Shown here: one piece after another, positions 62,673 to 64,000 of the stretch
Layout of the letters: each line of letters starts with the position of its first letter
How positions within the stretch are numbered: position 1 is the stretch's first letter
DNA from: Protonemura montana
Taxonomy: Eukaryota; Arthropoda; Insecta; Plecoptera; Nemouridae
Direction: 5' to 3'
Assembly (NCBI GenBank): GCA_947568835.1
Contig: OX387602.1
Location: 29,099,633 to 29,163,632, forward strand
Length of the DNA stretch: 64,000 nucleotides
Notes under the pieces: generated by a model
Database searches by the model: none
Seen by the model: only the letters and a program-made list of their open reading frames with translations
Told to the model about the DNA's origin: nothing
Position numbers and translations under genes: made by a program

Positions 62673-64000
62673 GCTTTTCTTTGAAATATTTGCTATTTGA
62701 TAATACCACTCCCTGCCTTATTGTAGTGCTGCCTTATTATTGTAAACACATTTCACCCATTACTAGAATCAGCTCCGTTCGTCCTGAGTCAAAGGCAGGA
62801 GCGATCAATCCTGGCTTGCTGAAATATGAAGGCTGGTGTCGAGGCTGGTTATCAGCGGCGACGTTGCGAGTGTTTTCCGCTAGAGGCGCGCCGAGTGATA
62901 GCATCGATGCTGTCGATGATTAATGCTTGGAGGACGCCGCTTGATTTCATTGTGAAGCAAACGCCTCCCCCTTCTCACACCGAGCAACTCTGGGGCAAGG
63001 CGTTGATCAGTACGCCTCTGAGATTGATTTCATCGTTCCTACACCCGGCCTTGAATGGCATGTCAGAACGCGGAATTATTTAGTGGTATTCAGTTGTTAT
63101 ATGGTAGTCTTGAGGCTGAACACAACTGGAAAAGTGTGGAAATGGAAAATGCATGGATGTGAACTGCAGTTGTTTGTGGAAATCAACGAGACGGTGGATC
63201 TTGCCGACCGCATTTATTTTCCTGGGTCATCGTAATTGACACAGATTGGGAAGCGTACAAATGACGACTTCTTCGAACTTGTGGATATTGTTTGAATTCT
63301 AGTTTCACAGCTTGGTGGTTCATTGTTATCAATTTGCGTTCATCAGACCGTGAAATCGGTGGTTAATGGAATGCGTTGGAATTCTGGTTTAACATCCGGG
63401 ACCTACGCTGGCAAGAAGTGACTGTCCTGGCGAGTGAAACTTGCACTAAGCCTCAAGGTTGGTTCAACGAACCAGGACTCTATTTGGCTAATAATTAATT
63501 TTGAAGAAACTGCAGATTTTTTTTCTTGTGTTTGTTTGCTCTCTACTGATTAATCGGCTTGACCGATACGACAAAATTTCTCAAACATATTTTTAATCTT
63601 AAAAATAAGATATGCTACGTTACTTAAAAACGGTCGGCCATATAGTTTTTCTTCGTTAATTTTTGCATTTTTTTTCTGAATTTCAAAACTTGTTCAATAC
63701 CAAAAGTTCTTTCCAAAGCGTAATCAAATTTTGCAATTTTCTTATCGTAGTTGTAGTTATGCCACAGTGGTTTTTCGTTGCTTGTTTTCCTTTTTAATGC
63801 CATCGTCAAAACTGTTTTGGATCCATCGACATTGATGACCGGTTACCGTGAATCGCGGTAAAGACTGTTTTCAAAGTCCCAGAGGGAACGGTAATGTAGT
63901 TGAACATAATTTTGTTAATGGCAAATCTCGAAGCAAAACTTTGCTTGATATTTGCATCGGTCACTAAAAGCATACTATCACAGTCGCGCTAAAACCGATG
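62673..64000. other. No gene recognised
   Basis: Short frames only. The minus frame at 63624-63809 is lysine-rich because of A/T-rich composition and has no domain I can identify. Confidence 0.5.

Overview
The window is nuclear DNA from an animal, most likely a marine invertebrate and plausibly a mollusc or other lophotrochozoan. The evidence is repeats with 5S rRNA-derived and tRNA-derived heads, a 3' repeat tail ending in GCGTCGTTAAAC (a type I associate with mollusc genomes from memory, not from a search), many microsatellites, long G and C homopolymers, and CpG that looks undepleted. Nothing looks bacterial: there are no operons, no ribosome-binding-site-led ORFs and no dense coding. No reading frame in either strand shows a protein domain I recognise. 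The longer frames lie in GC-rich stretches, usually overlap frames on the other strand and often run through simple repeats. I therefore read the window as intergenic or deep intronic sequence and annotate no confident protein-coding gene.

Layout. 1-6 kb: single-copy-looking DNA, with a weak coding-like patch at the extreme left. 6.07-6.82 kb: two nested 5S-derived SINEs. 8.4 and 11.9-12.1 kb: older minus-strand relics. 14.6-14.75 kb: a tRNA-derived SINE-like repeat. 15.14-16.12 kb: a young 5S SINE whose internal promoter has expanded into a seven-unit, 91-bp tandem array. 19.1-19.5, 21.2 and 22.8 kb: further relics. 23-34 kb: no gene, but a possible recursive splice site, a good hairpin, several G/C tracts and a CpG-rich block. 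39.2-43.2 kb: a SINE cluster containing a clean nested insertion with a perfect target-site duplication and a second, independent copy carrying the same 91-bp tandem junction. 43-64 kb: mostly unique DNA with simple repeats, a second ratchet-like splice site followed by a 56-nt potential exon, AT-rich TAAT-dense blocks that could be enhancers, and a repeat with a degenerate hammerhead-like fold.

The main result is one SINE family of about 430-440 bp. Its 5' part is recognisable 5S rRNA, including the box A and box C regions of the 5S internal promoter. It then has a body region, a TCATCATC microsatellite and a 3' tail ending near GCGTCGTTAAACACCACAAA. Three copies have perfect 13-14 bp target-site duplications, so the family moved by target-primed reverse transcription with a partner LINE that is not in this window. 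Two copies carry the same 91-bp duplication of the promoter segment, and its junction lies at a five-base microhomology. This gives a tandem array of potential Pol III promoters inside a retrotransposon.

Limits: everything was read by eye. Family assignments, splice sites and regulatory calls need database searches and RNA data, and absence of a gene here means only that none was recognised.
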